Translations under genes and position numbers: made by a program
The notes under the pieces: model-generated
The model's database searches: none
What the model saw: only the letters and a program-made list of their open reading frames with translations
What the model was told of the DNA's origin: nothing
Assembly: GCA_945952415.1 (NCBI GenBank)
Contig: CAMFIF010000019.1
Coordinates: forward strand, 1 to 64,000
Length of the DNA stretch: 64,000 bases
DNA from: an uncultured Rhizobium sp.
GTDB lineage: Bacteria; Pseudomonadota; Alphaproteobacteria; Rhizobiales; Rhizobiaceae
Direction: 5' to 3'
In this document: positions 41,557 through 50,225 of the stretch, piece by piece
Layout of the letters: the number at the start of each line of letters is the position of its first letter
How positions within the stretch are numbered: position 1 is the first letter of the stretch

Positions 41557-42180
41557 ATGGGCTCAGCCGTCGATTCCCTCAGCCATCAGGCCTATCTCGC
41601 GCTTGAAACCCTCATCGTCACCCTCAAGCTGAAGCCCGGATCGCTGGTGACAGAACGGCAGTTGATCGATCTCGCCGGTCAGGGGCGGACGCCGGTGCGC
41701 GAGGCGATCCAGAAACTTGCCTGGCAAGGTCTGATTGAAGTTCGACCGCGTGTCGGCCTTCAGATTACGGAGATTGGGCCGGACGATTATGCGGACATCC
41801 TGCAGGTACGGGCAGAACTGGAGCCGCTGGCAGCAGGTCTTGCGGCCCGGCATGCCAATACCGACCAGCGGGCCCGCCTGCTTTCCTGCGCGCAAACCAT
41901 GACCACCTGCGCGGTGACAGGCGATATGGCGGCCTTTCTGGCGGCCGACAAGCTGTTTGACGAAATCATGGAGGATGCCTGCCCGAATCGGTTTCTGACG
42001 TCGGCGCTCGCCCCTCTCCAGACCCATGCGCGCCGGCACTGGTTCTCGATAGCCACGCCCGAACGCATGGACCGCTCCATCTCCCTCCATGTCGCGGTGA
42101 TCCGTGCCATTCAGCAGGGCGACGTCTCCGGCGCTTCGCGGGCCATGACCGCGCTTCTGGATTATTTGCTGAAGCGGTGA
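41557..42180 (+). CDS. bioR: GntR-family (FCD) transcriptional regulator, probably BioR
   Basis: A 207-residue regulator: an N-terminal winged helix (about 8-72, with GRTPVREAIQKL in the recognition region) and a C-terminal all-helical FCD ligand domain (about 80-200). It is divergent from bioB, which carries a consensus BioR operator, and bioR genes are often beside bio genes in alphaproteobacteria; this makes BioR the best guess. Against it, its own promoter carries a different palindrome. AGGA lies 9 nt before the ATG. Confidence 0.8.
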   Translation: MGSAVDSLSHQAYLALETLIVTLKLKPGSLVTERQLIDLAGQGRTPVREAIQKLAWQGLIEVRPRVGLQITEIGPDDYADILQVRAELEPLAAGLAARHANTDQRARLLSCAQTMTTCAVTGDMAAFLAADKLFDEIMEDACPNRFLTSALAPLQTHARRHWFSIATPERMDRSISLHVAVIRAIQQGDVSGASRAMTALLDYLLKR

Positions 42181-42229
42181 CACATCTTGCAGCGCCTCTA
42201 AACAAGCATTGACTAAATATTCGGTCCTG

Positions 42230-42486
42230 CTAACCTTCCCTTCAGGATGCGGGCGAAATCCCGCGTCCCGGGGCCTAGAAAACCTCTTACATCAGGCGGT
42301 GGTGCCTTGATCGGCGCCTCCCGAGACGATTAGCTTTCCTGCCCAGCGGCCGGGAGGCCCCGGTCATGTCCAGAACTTCGGTTTAAAAGCCGGGGCGACC
42401 GTTGATGTACGGTTTTTCTACTCCCCGGTCACCGGTGGCTATAACAAGGCCGCCGGTGGCTCCTCTTGGCACGGGAGTCGACCTCA
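42230..42486 (+). ncRNA. Highly structured leader RNA of unknown class
   Basis: No gene fits in this stretch. Successive strong hairpins are present: 42246-42267 (8 bp), 42316-42358 (GCCTCCCG/CGGGAGGC), 42358-42395 (CCCCGG/CCGGGG), 42398-42413 followed by TTTTT (terminator-like), a direct repeat CCGGTGGCT (42432 and 42453), and a last hairpin 42458-42479 that hides the ribosome site of the next gene. The final hairpin recurs at the paralogous gene at the window start. The overall form is that of a cis-regulatory leader with an attenuator and a translation switch, but I match it to no known riboswitch. Confidence 0.55.
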
Positions 42487-42717
42487 ATGGATCTGAACAT
42501 ATTCTACACTTCATCGCCCGACTGGATCAAAGCGCTCATGGTGATCCTGCCCCATGCAACTCTGATGGGTGTCGCCTGGCTGGTCTTCCGTCGCCCTGCG
42601 CCATCCCCTCCCCCAGCCCCGGCGGCAAAGGTGACGTCCAATCCCGTGCTCGAGGTTCTGCCTGCGCCGGTACGGCTCGATCTCGCCCTATCGGAGCTGG
42701 ACATGCGGCAGAAATGA
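42487..42717 (+). CDS. Small single-span membrane protein, paralogue of the one at 46
   Basis: A 76-residue protein of unknown function. One hydrophobic segment (about 10-36) contains SPDWIKALMVILPH and ends VFRR; a Pro/Ala-rich linker (PAPSPPPAPAAK) and an acidic-ended tail follow. The first half matches the small protein at 46-288. The ATG at 42487 has GGGAG at 42473-42477, within the 3' arm of a hairpin, so translation may be switchable. It is convergent with fpr. Confidence 0.75.
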   Translation: MDLNIFYTSSPDWIKALMVILPHATLMGVAWLVFRRPAPSPPPAPAAKVTSNPVLEVLPAPVRLDLALSELDMRQK

Positions 42718-42732
42718 AAAGGCGGACAGCAA

Positions 42733-42762
42733 AACGACGCCCTCATTGCGGAAGGCGGCGTT
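42733..42762. terminator. Imperfect hairpin between convergent genes
   Basis: AACGACGCC (42733-42741) pairs with GGCGGCGTT (42754-42762) apart from one A-G mismatch. It lies between the small membrane protein gene and fpr and may stop transcription from both sides. Confidence 0.5.
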
Positions 42763-42782
42763 ATTGAATGCGGGAAAGAAAA

Positions 42783-43595
42783 TCAGCCGACGAAAGCGCG
42801 CTCGATGACGAATTCGGCGGGCTTGTTGTTGGCGCCTTCAGTGAGCCCAGCCTTCTCCAGCAGCTCCTTCGTATCCTTCAGCATGGCGGCAGAGCCGCAG
42901 ATCATGCCGCGGTCGATGGCAGGATCGAGCGCGGGAACGCCGAGGTCTGAGAAGAGCTTGCCATTGGCCATCAGGTCGGTGATGCGACCCTGGAACGGAT
43001 AGTCCTCACGGGTCACCGTCGCATAGTGCTTCAGCTTGTCGCCGACGATTTCGGAAAGCAGCTCGTTGGAGCGGATTTCCTCGATCAGGTCGAAGCCGTA
43101 TTTCAGCTCGGCCACCTCGCGGCAGGTGTGGGTTAGGATGACTTCCTCGAACTTTTCGTAGGTTTCCGGATCGCGGATCAGGCTCGCGAACGGCGCGATA
43201 CCGGTGCCGGTGGAGAACATGTAGAGGCGCTTGCCGGGTGTGAGCGCATCGAGCACCAGCGTGCCGGTCGGCTTCTTGCGCATCAGGACGGTATCGCCCG
43301 GCTGGATCTTCTGGAGGTGCTGGGTCAGCGGACCGTCCGGAACCTTGATCGAGAAGAACTCGAGTTCCTCGTCCCAGGCGGGGCTTGCGATGGAATAGGC
43401 GCGATAGATCGGCTTGCCCTCGACCATGAGGCCGATCATGGCAAACTCGCCCGAGCGGAAGCGGAAGCCTTCAGGACGGGTCATGCGGAAGCGGAACAGG
43501 CGATCCGTATAATGCGTGACGCTCAGCACCTTCTCGGCATAGACGCCGGCAGGGATGGATTCAGCGAAATCTTCGGTCTTTGCGGGAGCGTTCAT
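42783..43595 (-). CDS. fpr: Ferredoxin-NADP+ reductase
   Basis: A 270-residue FNR of the bacterial subclass. The FAD-binding barrel (about 15-115) has RAYSIASP, and the NADP domain (about 120-265) has STGTGIAPFASLI. The C-terminal extension ending ERAFVG is typical of the alphaproteobacterial type. It moves electrons between NADPH and ferredoxin or flavodoxin, supporting Fe-S and oxidative-stress enzymes such as BioB. A near-perfect FNR/FixK box lies about 175 nt upstream. Confidence 0.95.
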   Translation of the reverse strand: MNAPAKTEDFAESIPAGVYAEKVLSVTHYTDRLFRFRMTRPEGFRFRSGEFAMIGLMVEGKPIYRAYSIASPAWDEELEFFSIKVPDGPLTQHLQKIQPGDTVLMRKKPTGTLVLDALTPGKRLYMFSTGTGIAPFASLIRDPETYEKFEEVILTHTCREVAELKYGFDLIEEIRSNELLSEIVGDKLKHYATVTREDYPFQGRITDLMANGKLFSDLGVPALDPAIDRGMICGSAAMLKDTKELLEKAGLTEGANNKPAEFVIERAFVG

Positions 43596-43768
43596 CAGCG
43601 GTCGAGTCCTGTGGTCTTCCGGTTCTCAGCCTTTTCGGGCACGGCTAGGCTGATATTACATGTTGCGCTGCAAATAAAGGTAAAGCGTTCCACGGTGTCG
43701 CACCGATGGAGAATATTCCGGCCACTGGCCGACGGCATCCGTTATGGCCGATGCCGGGAAGCGCTACA

Positions 43769-43782
43769 TTGACATTGATCAA
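43769..43782. promoter_or_regulatory. FNR/FixK-like box
   Basis: TTGAC-ATTG-ATCAA differs at one position from TTGAT-N4-ATCAA. It is in the 235-nt gap between the DUF934 gene and fpr, on the upstream side of fpr, with no other start codon nearby. Confidence 0.5.
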
Positions 43783-43830
43783 AAGGCCATGCGGCACGTC
43801 ATCGCGCCGCATGGAGAGGCATGCGATCCG

Positions 43831-44343
43831 TCAGGCGGCAGGCTTTGCCTTGCGCCGCCAGCTGTATGAACCGGGATTGGCGCTGTCGCGCGCGGCCGGC
43901 TGGTAGTGCACGTCGATGCCCGGCAGGCGGCCTTCGGCGAGGCGCTTCAGCGCAGTCGCGCTCTTCACCGCAAAGCTGGTGATGCCGCACCGAAGCATGA
44001 GTGGCAGCGGGTCGATCAGCACGTCGCCGACAGCGCGGATATCGCCTTTGTAATGCAGACGGTCGCGCAGGAGCGAGGCATGGCTGAAGGCGCGGCCGTC
44101 GTTAAAGGCCGGGAATTCCACTGCCACCAGCGCGATACGGTCGAGATAGGGCTGCAGCTTGCGCACATCGTCCGCCGGCTTGACGAGAACGGCAAGGCCG
44201 CTCTCGTTGCTGGCTTCGGCATGGGCGAGGAAATCGGCGAGCGGACGGATGGGCTGCTCGCCCTCGCCCGCCTTGCGGTCTTCCGTTTCGATGACAAAGG
44301 GATCGTTCTCGACGAAACCCGTTTCGGTCCAGAGTCTGGTCAT
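43831..44343 (-). CDS. DUF934 domain protein
   Basis: A 170-residue protein matching the DUF934 family, which occurs almost always beside sulfite or nitrite reductase genes. The C-terminal half holds the conserved FPAFNDGRAFS and LRDRLHYKGDIRAVGDVL segments. The function is unknown; a role in reduction of assimilated sulfur is inferred from linkage. It is the last gene of the cysG-DUF2849-cysI-DUF934 unit, 9 nt after cysI. Confidence 0.92.
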   Translation of the reverse strand: MTRLWTETGFVENDPFVIETEDRKAGEGEQPIRPLADFLAHAEASNESGLAVLVKPADDVRKLQPYLDRIALVAVEFPAFNDGRAFSHASLLRDRLHYKGDIRAVGDVLIDPLPLMLRCGITSFAVKSATALKRLAEGRLPGIDVHYQPAARDSANPGSYSWRRKAKPAA

Positions 44344-44352
44344 GATCGATCC

Positions 44353-46026
44353 TTATTCGGCAGCTTCGGCCGTTGCGCCGTAAAGCGCATCCTTGAAGGG
44401 CTGCGGCCCCACGCGGCGATAGGCTTCAAGGAAGGTTTCTTCCTTCGAGAGCCGCAGGCCGAGATAGGTGTCGACGATGGTCTCCACCGCATCCGTCACC
44501 TTCTCAGGCTCGAAGCCGCGGCCGATGATTTCGCCGATGGATGTGTTCTCATCGCCAGACCCGCCCAGCGTGATCTGGTAGAGCTCCGCGCCCTTCTTCT
44601 CCACACCCAGCAGGCCGATATGGCCGACATGGTGATGACCGCAGGCATTGATGCAGCCGGAGATCTTGATCTTCAGCTCGCCGATTTCTTCCTGCCGCTC
44701 GGGCGCACCGAAGCGGGAAGAGATTTCCTGTGCCACTGGGATGGAGCGTGCATTGGCAAGCGCGCAGTAATCCAGGCCCGGGCAGGCGATGATATCGGTG
44801 ATGAGGTTGGAGTTGGCCGTTGCAAGGCCCGCCGCCACCAGTGCGCGATAGACCGGCTCCAGATCGGCCAGCGCCACATGCGGCAGAACGATGTTCTGCT
44901 CGTGGCTGATGCGGATCTCGTCCTGCGCATAGTCGGCGGCGATATCGGCGACAACCTCCATCTGCGCGTCGGTGGTGTCGCCGGGAATACCGCCGATCGG
45001 CTTCAGCGAGATGGTCACCATGCCGTAGTCCGGATGCTTGTGCGGCTTGACGTTGTTGTTCACCCAGCGGGCAAATTCCTCGTCGCGCTTCTTCCACTCG
45101 GCCAGGCTTGCCCAGCCTTCGGCGCGGGCCGGAAGCTCGGGCGGCGCGAAATAGGCGGCAATCGCCTTCACGTCGGCTTCCGGCAGCCTCAGCTCGGTGT
45201 TTTTCAGCTCGGCGAATTCCGCTTCCACCTGACGGGTCAGTTCCTCGGTGCCGGTCTCGTGCACGAGGATCTTGATGCGCGCCTTGTACTTGTTGTCGCG
45301 GCGGCCATGCAGGTTGTATACGCGCATGATGGCGGTGATGTAGGAAAGCAGGTCTTCTTCCGCCAGGAAGTCCTTGATCTTCTTCGCGATCATCGGCGTA
45401 CGGCCCTGCCCGCCGCCGACATAGACGGCAAAGCCAAGCTCGCCCGCCTCGTTCTTCTTCAGATGCAGGCCGATATCGTGCACCTGGATCGCCGCGCGGT
45501 CGCGCTCGGCGCCGGTGACGGCGATCTTGAACTTGCGCGGCAGGAAGGAGAATTCCGGATGCACCGACGACCACTGGCGCAGGATTTCCGCATAGGGACG
45601 CGGATCGGCCACTTCGTCCTGTGCCGCCCCGGCGAAATGGTCTGCCGTCACGTTGCGAATGCAGTTGCCCGAGGTCTGGAGCGCATGCATCTCGACGGTC
45701 GCGAGTTCAGCCAGGATATCCGGCGTGTCGGAGAGCTTCGGCCAGTTGTACTGGATGTTCTGTCGGGTGGTGAAATGCCCGTAGCCACGGTCATACTTCC
45801 GGGCGATATGGGCCAGCATCCGCATCTGCTTGGAATTCAGCGTGCCGTAGGGGATGGCGACGCGCAGCATATAGGCGTGCAGCTGGAGATAGACGCCATT
45901 CATCAGGCGCAGCGGTCGAAAGGCATCCTCGGCCAGCTCACCCGCAAGGCGGCGCTCCACCTGATCGCGGAACTGAGCAACGCGCGCGTTGACAAAGGCG
46001 TGGTCGAATTCGTCGTAACGGTACAT
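44353..46026 (-). CDS. cysI: Sulfite reductase hemoprotein (nitrite/sulfite reductase family)
   Basis: A 557-residue siroheme/[4Fe-4S] reductase. Two ferredoxin-like half-domains precede the two cofactor domains. The cluster motifs are CPGLDYC and, about 35 residues on, CINACGHH; together they give the Cys-x5-Cys and Cys-x3-Cys set. It reduces sulfite to sulfide for cysteine. The ATG at 46026 fits the family start (MYRYDEFD); the frame upstream overlaps the DUF2849 gene and is rejected. Neighbouring cysG supplies siroheme. Confidence 0.94.
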   Translation of the reverse strand: MYRYDEFDHAFVNARVAQFRDQVERRLAGELAEDAFRPLRLMNGVYLQLHAYMLRVAIPYGTLNSKQMRMLAHIARKYDRGYGHFTTRQNIQYNWPKLSDTPDILAELATVEMHALQTSGNCIRNVTADHFAGAAQDEVADPRPYAEILRQWSSVHPEFSFLPRKFKIAVTGAERDRAAIQVHDIGLHLKKNEAGELGFAVYVGGGQGRTPMIAKKIKDFLAEEDLLSYITAIMRVYNLHGRRDNKYKARIKILVHETGTEELTRQVEAEFAELKNTELRLPEADVKAIAAYFAPPELPARAEGWASLAEWKKRDEEFARWVNNNVKPHKHPDYGMVTISLKPIGGIPGDTTDAQMEVVADIAADYAQDEIRISHEQNIVLPHVALADLEPVYRALVAAGLATANSNLITDIIACPGLDYCALANARSIPVAQEISSRFGAPERQEEIGELKIKISGCINACGHHHVGHIGLLGVEKKGAELYQITLGGSGDENTSIGEIIGRGFEPEKVTDAVETIVDTYLGLRLSKEETFLEAYRRVGPQPFKDALYGATAEAAE

Positions 46027-46034
46027 CTTATCTC

Positions 46035-46349
46035 TCAGGCGGCAATGAAGTCGGGATCGGCGGCCTTGTAGCCGTCGGCATATAGCATGGTCGGGCCTTC
46101 GGCGCGAATACGTTCGCGAAGACGCAGCGGCCGGATCTTGCCGTTGACCTCGGCGACATCGATGACATTCACATCGAGCACGAGATTGGCGGCGAAATCG
46201 CGCTTGCCGATTTCTTCCAGCGACTGCACGGCCTCCTGATGGCGCGCCACCAGCGCATCCTGCAGGTTTTCCGTCCAGTTGCCCGCGGCATCCAGCCATA
46301 CGGCGATGCCGTCGCCCAGTCGATTACCCGTCAAAACCTTGTCAGCCAT
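46035..46349 (-). CDS. DUF2849 domain protein
   Basis: A 104-residue protein of the DUF2849 family, found in alphaproteobacteria between cysG and cysI. Conserved parts are VWLDAAGNW at the N terminus and RPLRLRERIRAEGP at the C terminus. It overlaps the cysG stop by 8 nt. The role is unknown, probably tied to siroheme-dependent sulfite reduction. Confidence 0.9.
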   Translation of the reverse strand: MADKVLTGNRLGDGIAVWLDAAGNWTENLQDALVARHQEAVQSLEEIGKRDFAANLVLDVNVIDVAEVNGKIRPLRLRERIRAEGPTMLYADGYKAADPDFIAA

Positions 46350-47808
46350 GGCTTCCGTTCCTTACCAGTTCGCGGGCTTCGGCCGCCTGGCCGACCAGCG
46401 ATTGAGACTGTTCGAAGTTCGCACCCGCCACCGCATCGCCGATGATGACCATGACGGGGCCCGTCAGTTCGTCGCGATGCTCAAGATCGGGCAGATCCTT
46501 CAGCGTTCCGTGCAGCAGCCGGCGATTGCGGCGGCTGGCATTCTCGATGACGGCGACCGTCGTATCGGGCGAGAGGCCAGCCTGCATCAGCCGCTCCGCA
46601 ACGGAGGCGGCAACCGTGCGCCCCATGTAAACCGCCACCGTCGCACCCGAAACGGCAAGGCTTGCCCAATCGGGCAGCACGTCGCCGGCCAGATCATGGC
46701 CGGTCGTGAAGATCAGCGAGGAAGCGACACCGCGGAGCGTCAGCGGCAGCTCGAAATCCGCGGCCGCGGCGAAGGCGGAGGTAATGCCGGGCACGATCTC
46801 ATAGGAAATGCCCGCATCGCGCAGCGCCTGCATTTCTTCCATGGCCCGGCCATAAACCAGCGGATCGCCGGATTTCAGCCGCACGACGCGCTTGCCCGCA
46901 CGGCCGAGCTCCACCAACAGTTCGCTGATCTCTTCCTGCTTCTTCGAATGGCAGCCCTTGCGCTTGCCGACCGAGATGCGCTCGGCATCCCGTCGGCCCA
47001 TGTCGACGATTTCCTGCGGCACGAGTGCATCGAAGACGATCACGTCCGCTTCCATCATCACCCGCTGTGCACGAAGCGTCAGCAGGTCTTCCGCTCCGGG
47101 GCCGGCGCCGACGAGCCAGACATGGCCTTCCGGGCGGTCGATGGAGCGCAGGAGCCGCGTGGCCTTGCGGCGCGCATCCGACAGATCGCCCTGATGCACG
47201 GCATCGGCCACCTCGCCCGAGAAGAAGCGGCGCCAGAAGATGCGGCGTGCCGCGCCCTTCGGCAACAGATGGTCCACCGCACGGCGGTAGGGCATGGCGA
47301 GCTGGGCAAGGCGCCCGAGAGAAGGAGCGAGCAGCTGGTCCACCTGGGCGCGGATCATCTGGGCAAGAACAGGCCCCGCCCCTTCCGTTCCGATGGCAAC
47401 GGCAACGGGAGCCCGGTTGACCAGCGCAGGCGTGATGAAATCGCAGAACTCCGGCTGATCGACCGCATTGGCAGGGATTTTTTCCGCCCGCGCCGCGGCC
47501 ACGATCTGCTGGTCGAGATGCTCGTCGCCGGTTGCCGCAAAGACGAGCGTCATGCCTCGAACCTGGCTTGCCTCGAAATCAGCAGCCACATGGGCGATGC
47601 CCTCGGCCTTCAGGAAGGCGGCATAGGCGGGCTCAGGGTCGGCCCCGTATGCGATGATCACGGCCTGCGTGTTGCGCAGCAGGCGCGCCTTGGCATAGGC
47701 TTCGTCACCGTTGCCGAACACAGCCACCGTCTTTCCGGCAACGCGGAAAAACGCTGGAAAAACGGTGAGCTGGTCTGCCGTCTCGCGCATCGGGGAATCC
47801 TGTTTCAT
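46342..47808 (-). CDS. cysG: Siroheme synthase
   Basis: A 488-residue three-function enzyme. The N-terminal dehydrogenase/ferrochelatase part (about 15-220) has AVFGNGDEAYAKA, and the C-terminal SUMT methyltransferase (about 230-480) has VGAGPGAEDLLT and the GDPLVYGRA strand. It makes siroheme from uroporphyrinogen III for CysI. First gene of the four-gene sulfite-reduction unit. The ATG at 47808 or six codons later (47790) could be the start. Confidence 0.96.
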   Translation of the reverse strand: MKQDSPMRETADQLTVFPAFFRVAGKTVAVFGNGDEAYAKARLLRNTQAVIIAYGADPEPAYAAFLKAEGIAHVAADFEASQVRGMTLVFAATGDEHLDQQIVAAARAEKIPANAVDQPEFCDFITPALVNRAPVAVAIGTEGAGPVLAQMIRAQVDQLLAPSLGRLAQLAMPYRRAVDHLLPKGAARRIFWRRFFSGEVADAVHQGDLSDARRKATRLLRSIDRPEGHVWLVGAGPGAEDLLTLRAQRVMMEADVIVFDALVPQEIVDMGRRDAERISVGKRKGCHSKKQEEISELLVELGRAGKRVVRLKSGDPLVYGRAMEEMQALRDAGISYEIVPGITSAFAAAADFELPLTLRGVASSLIFTTGHDLAGDVLPDWASLAVSGATVAVYMGRTVAASVAERLMQAGLSPDTTVAVIENASRRNRRLLHGTLKDLPDLEHRDELTGPVMVIIGDAVAGANFEQSQSLVGQAAEARELVRNGSHG

Positions 47809-48039
47809 GAGGCCCTGAATATCGCCTCTAGAGCCAATTTATTGAAGAAACAGAAATCCGCCCGCTCCTCAGGCGCGGTATTTCTTTGCTCGGGGCGCGA
47901 CATTTTGGAGCAAATATCTCCGGCAGGGGCGTTTGCCTGCTTTCTGCGGGATCCGGGGATGGCGGAACGCGAACATTGACTCGCCCTCGGTTTTCCTTTG
48001 TGGTGCTGCAAAAATCATCCTCTTACAGGAAATCGATCC

Positions 48040-48627
48040 GTGTCTGAAACCGCCCTTGCCGCCCGACTGCTTGACGTCATCGAACAGGACATCATTCCCC
48101 TCACCCGCAAAGGGGTAGCCGCCGGCAACAAGGTGTTCGGCGCGGCAATCCTCAGGAAGTCCGATCTTTCGCTTGTCATCGCCGAGACCAACAACGAGCT
48201 CGAAAACCCGCTCTGGCACGGCGAAGTGCATACGCTGAAGCGTTTCTATGAAATGGGCGAGCGGCCCGACACGAAGGATCTCATTTTCCTGTCCACCCAC
48301 GAGCCCTGCACGATGTGCATGTCGGCGATCACCTGGGCCGGCTTTGACAATTTCTATTATTTCTTCTCCTACGAAGACAGCCGCGACGCCTTCGCCATTC
48401 CGCACGACCTGAAGATCCTCAAGGAGGTTTTCGGGCTGGAGCCCGGCGGCTACAGAAAGTCGAATGCCTTCTGGCGCTCCGGCTCCCTGCGGGAGATGGT
48501 GGCCGCCTCACCGGAGGCCGAAAAGGCTAGGATGCAGGCGCAGTGGGGCCGGATCAACGAGGAATATGCCCGCCTCTCCGAAACCTACCAGGCTTCGAAA
48601 TCCGGCAACTCCATTCCCCTGAACTGA
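48040..48627 (+). CDS. Cytidine/deoxycytidylate deaminase-fold protein
   Basis: A 195-residue zinc nucleoside-deaminase fold protein. The HGE motif (WHGEVH) and the PCTMC motif give the catalytic Glu and the three zinc ligands. The substrate is unclear; it could act on a nucleoside, base or related compound. The start is a GTG at 48040 with CAGGA 9 nt upstream; the frame extends to 47998 but that part looks non-coding. It lies 13 nt before mazG and is likely co-transcribed, which fits a nucleotide-related role. Confidence 0.88.
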   Translation: MSETALAARLLDVIEQDIIPLTRKGVAAGNKVFGAAILRKSDLSLVIAETNNELENPLWHGEVHTLKRFYEMGERPDTKDLIFLSTHEPCTMCMSAITWAGFDNFYYFFSYEDSRDAFAIPHDLKILKEVFGLEPGGYRKSNAFWRSGSLREMVAASPEAEKARMQAQWGRINEEYARLSETYQASKSGNSIPLN

Positions 48628-48640
48628 TCGGATCGACAGC

Positions 48641-49468
48641 ATGGAACCGTCCGGCGACATCAGGCGCCTGCTCGAAATCATGGCAGCCTTGCGCAACCGC
48701 GAAACCGGCTGCCCCTGGGACATCGAGCAGACCTTCGAGACCATCAAGCCCTACACGATCGAAGAAGCCTACGAGGTGGCCGATGCCATCGAACGGGGCG
48801 ACATGGACGATCTGTGCGAGGAACTCGGCGACCTGTTGCTGCAGGTGGTCTTCCACGCACGCATGGCCGAGGAAGCGGGCGAGTTCACCTTCGAGGACGT
48901 GGTGCGTGCCGTGACATCCAAGATGATCCGCCGCCATCCGCACGTCTTCGCCCGATCGGATGCGGATACGCCGGAGGCGGTGAAGCTCCAGTGGGATGCG
49001 ATCAAGAAGGCGGAAAAGGCGGAGCGCGCCGAACGCCGGGCCCGGCGCGGCATTACCGAGGATTTCAAGGCCGGCCATCTCGGCACTGTCCAGCGCAGCT
49101 TTCCGGCGCTCATGGAAGCGCTGAAGCTTCAGGAGCAGGCGGCAAAAGTCGGCTTCGACTGGTCGGATGCAGAACCGATCCTCGACAAGATCGAGGAGGA
49201 GATCGGCGAGCTGCGGCAGGCGCTGAAGGAAGGCCGAAAGGACAAGGTGGCCGACGAACTGGGCGACCTGATCTTCGCCACCGTCAATATCGGCCGGCAC
49301 GTGAAGGCCGATCCGGAAATGGCGCTCCGCGGAACCAACACGAAGTTCCGCCGTCGCTTTGCCCATATCGAAGCGAAGCTCACCGAAGCCGGGGAATCGC
49401 TGGAAGAGGCAAGTCTGGACCGGATGGAAGAGCTTTGGCAGGACGCGAAGAAGGGGCAGCGGCCCTGA
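48641..49468 (+). CDS. mazG: Nucleoside triphosphate pyrophosphohydrolase
   Basis: A 275-residue MazG with two tandem domains (about 20-120 and 150-260). The first has CPWDIEQTF and the acidic EELGDLLLQV; the second has EEIGELRQAL and DELGDLIF, the ExxE-12-ExxD metal sites. It hydrolyses NTPs to NMP and pyrophosphate and is a house-cleaning enzyme. Confidence 0.96.
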   Translation: MEPSGDIRRLLEIMAALRNRETGCPWDIEQTFETIKPYTIEEAYEVADAIERGDMDDLCEELGDLLLQVVFHARMAEEAGEFTFEDVVRAVTSKMIRRHPHVFARSDADTPEAVKLQWDAIKKAEKAERAERRARRGITEDFKAGHLGTVQRSFPALMEALKLQEQAAKVGFDWSDAEPILDKIEEEIGELRQALKEGRKDKVADELGDLIFATVNIGRHVKADPEMALRGTNTKFRRRFAHIEAKLTEAGESLEEASLDRMEELWQDAKKGQRP

Positions 49469-49492
49469 CTATCTACCAGCCGGCCAACGATA

Positions 49493-49780
49493 TCATCGGC
49501 GGTACGGCTGCAGATCGAGCCTACAGGGCACGATGCGATCGATGATAACGCCACTGTCCTTCAACCGATAGACAACGAATAGGCTTTTCTCGGATACGCG
49601 GCCTCGGCAGTTTTCGCCAACCTTGGAAAGCGAAAACCTGCTCCGATCGCCTCCGTAAATCGCCGCAGTCGCCTTAGGTAATTTTCGGCAATAGAAGTCT
49701 GGTTGCTTGCCTATAATCTCGTATTGCCTTCAAGTTCTTCCGGCCTTCTTGTGTGAAGAAGACCGGATGTTCTTTGATCC
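49493..49780 (-). pseudogene. Decayed RelE/ParE-type toxin
   Basis: Three pieces in three frames read together as a short RelE/ParE-like protein: FFTQEGRKNLKAIRDYRQ, then IAENYLRRLRRFTEAIGAG, then a C-terminal part with SLFVVYRLKDSGVIIDRIVP ending at the stop at 49493. No single frame joins them and no start codon fits, so at least two frameshifts have destroyed the gene. It directly follows the antitoxin-like gene at 49730. Confidence 0.55.
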
Positions 49781-50026
49781 GGAATATGCCGCGCGGATCT
49801 CAGGCATGTCCGCCTCGATTTCGTTCCACACCTCCGCGGCTGGAATGGGCGGTGCCGGATCGAGCCGGGCAAGTCGCACCTGTTCCTCCAAGTGCTCGGC
49901 TACCCTTCGGTCGTTCAACAACGAACTGGCAAAATGTCGCTCGTCCTCCACGGCAGAGATCGCTTCTTCCGGGAAAAGGCGCGGCCCTTGCTGATCTATA
50001 TACGTCGTGGTTTCAGGTTTAGACAT
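49730..50026 (-). CDS. Putative antitoxin of a broken toxin-antitoxin pair
   Basis: A 98-residue acidic protein starting MSKPETTTYIDQQG, with AAGGA 9 nt before the ATG. A central helical part (EDERHFASSLLNDRRVAEHLEE) resembles antitoxin dimerisation or toxin-binding regions. The family is not certain. A decayed toxin follows, so it may persist as an orphan antitoxin. Confidence 0.55.
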   Translation of the reverse strand: MSKPETTTYIDQQGPRLFPEEAISAVEDERHFASSLLNDRRVAEHLEEQVRLARLDPAPPIPAAEVWNEIEADMPEIRAAYSGSKNIRSSSHKKAGRT

Positions 50027-50225
50027 GTCAGTATCCTTAATCTGCATATTAGCGGATAACGCGCTCCGTTCAAACAATCTCCTCGCGGCTGAAAATGATG
50101 GCATCTACCGGAACAATCTTGCTTTTCAGGCGGTGCCCTCTGGTCGAATCTGTGGCAAGAGGAGCGGAGCCGGCTGCGCCATGGTTGCTGCCCGGCTGCC
50201 CGATTTTTTCGAGGACGTCTTTCCC

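Noticed and set aside
42230..42486. Cobalamin, TPP, SAM-II, Moco or yybP-ykoY riboswitch in the leader
   Set aside because: I could not place the invariant core motifs of any of these; left as an unknown structured leader.
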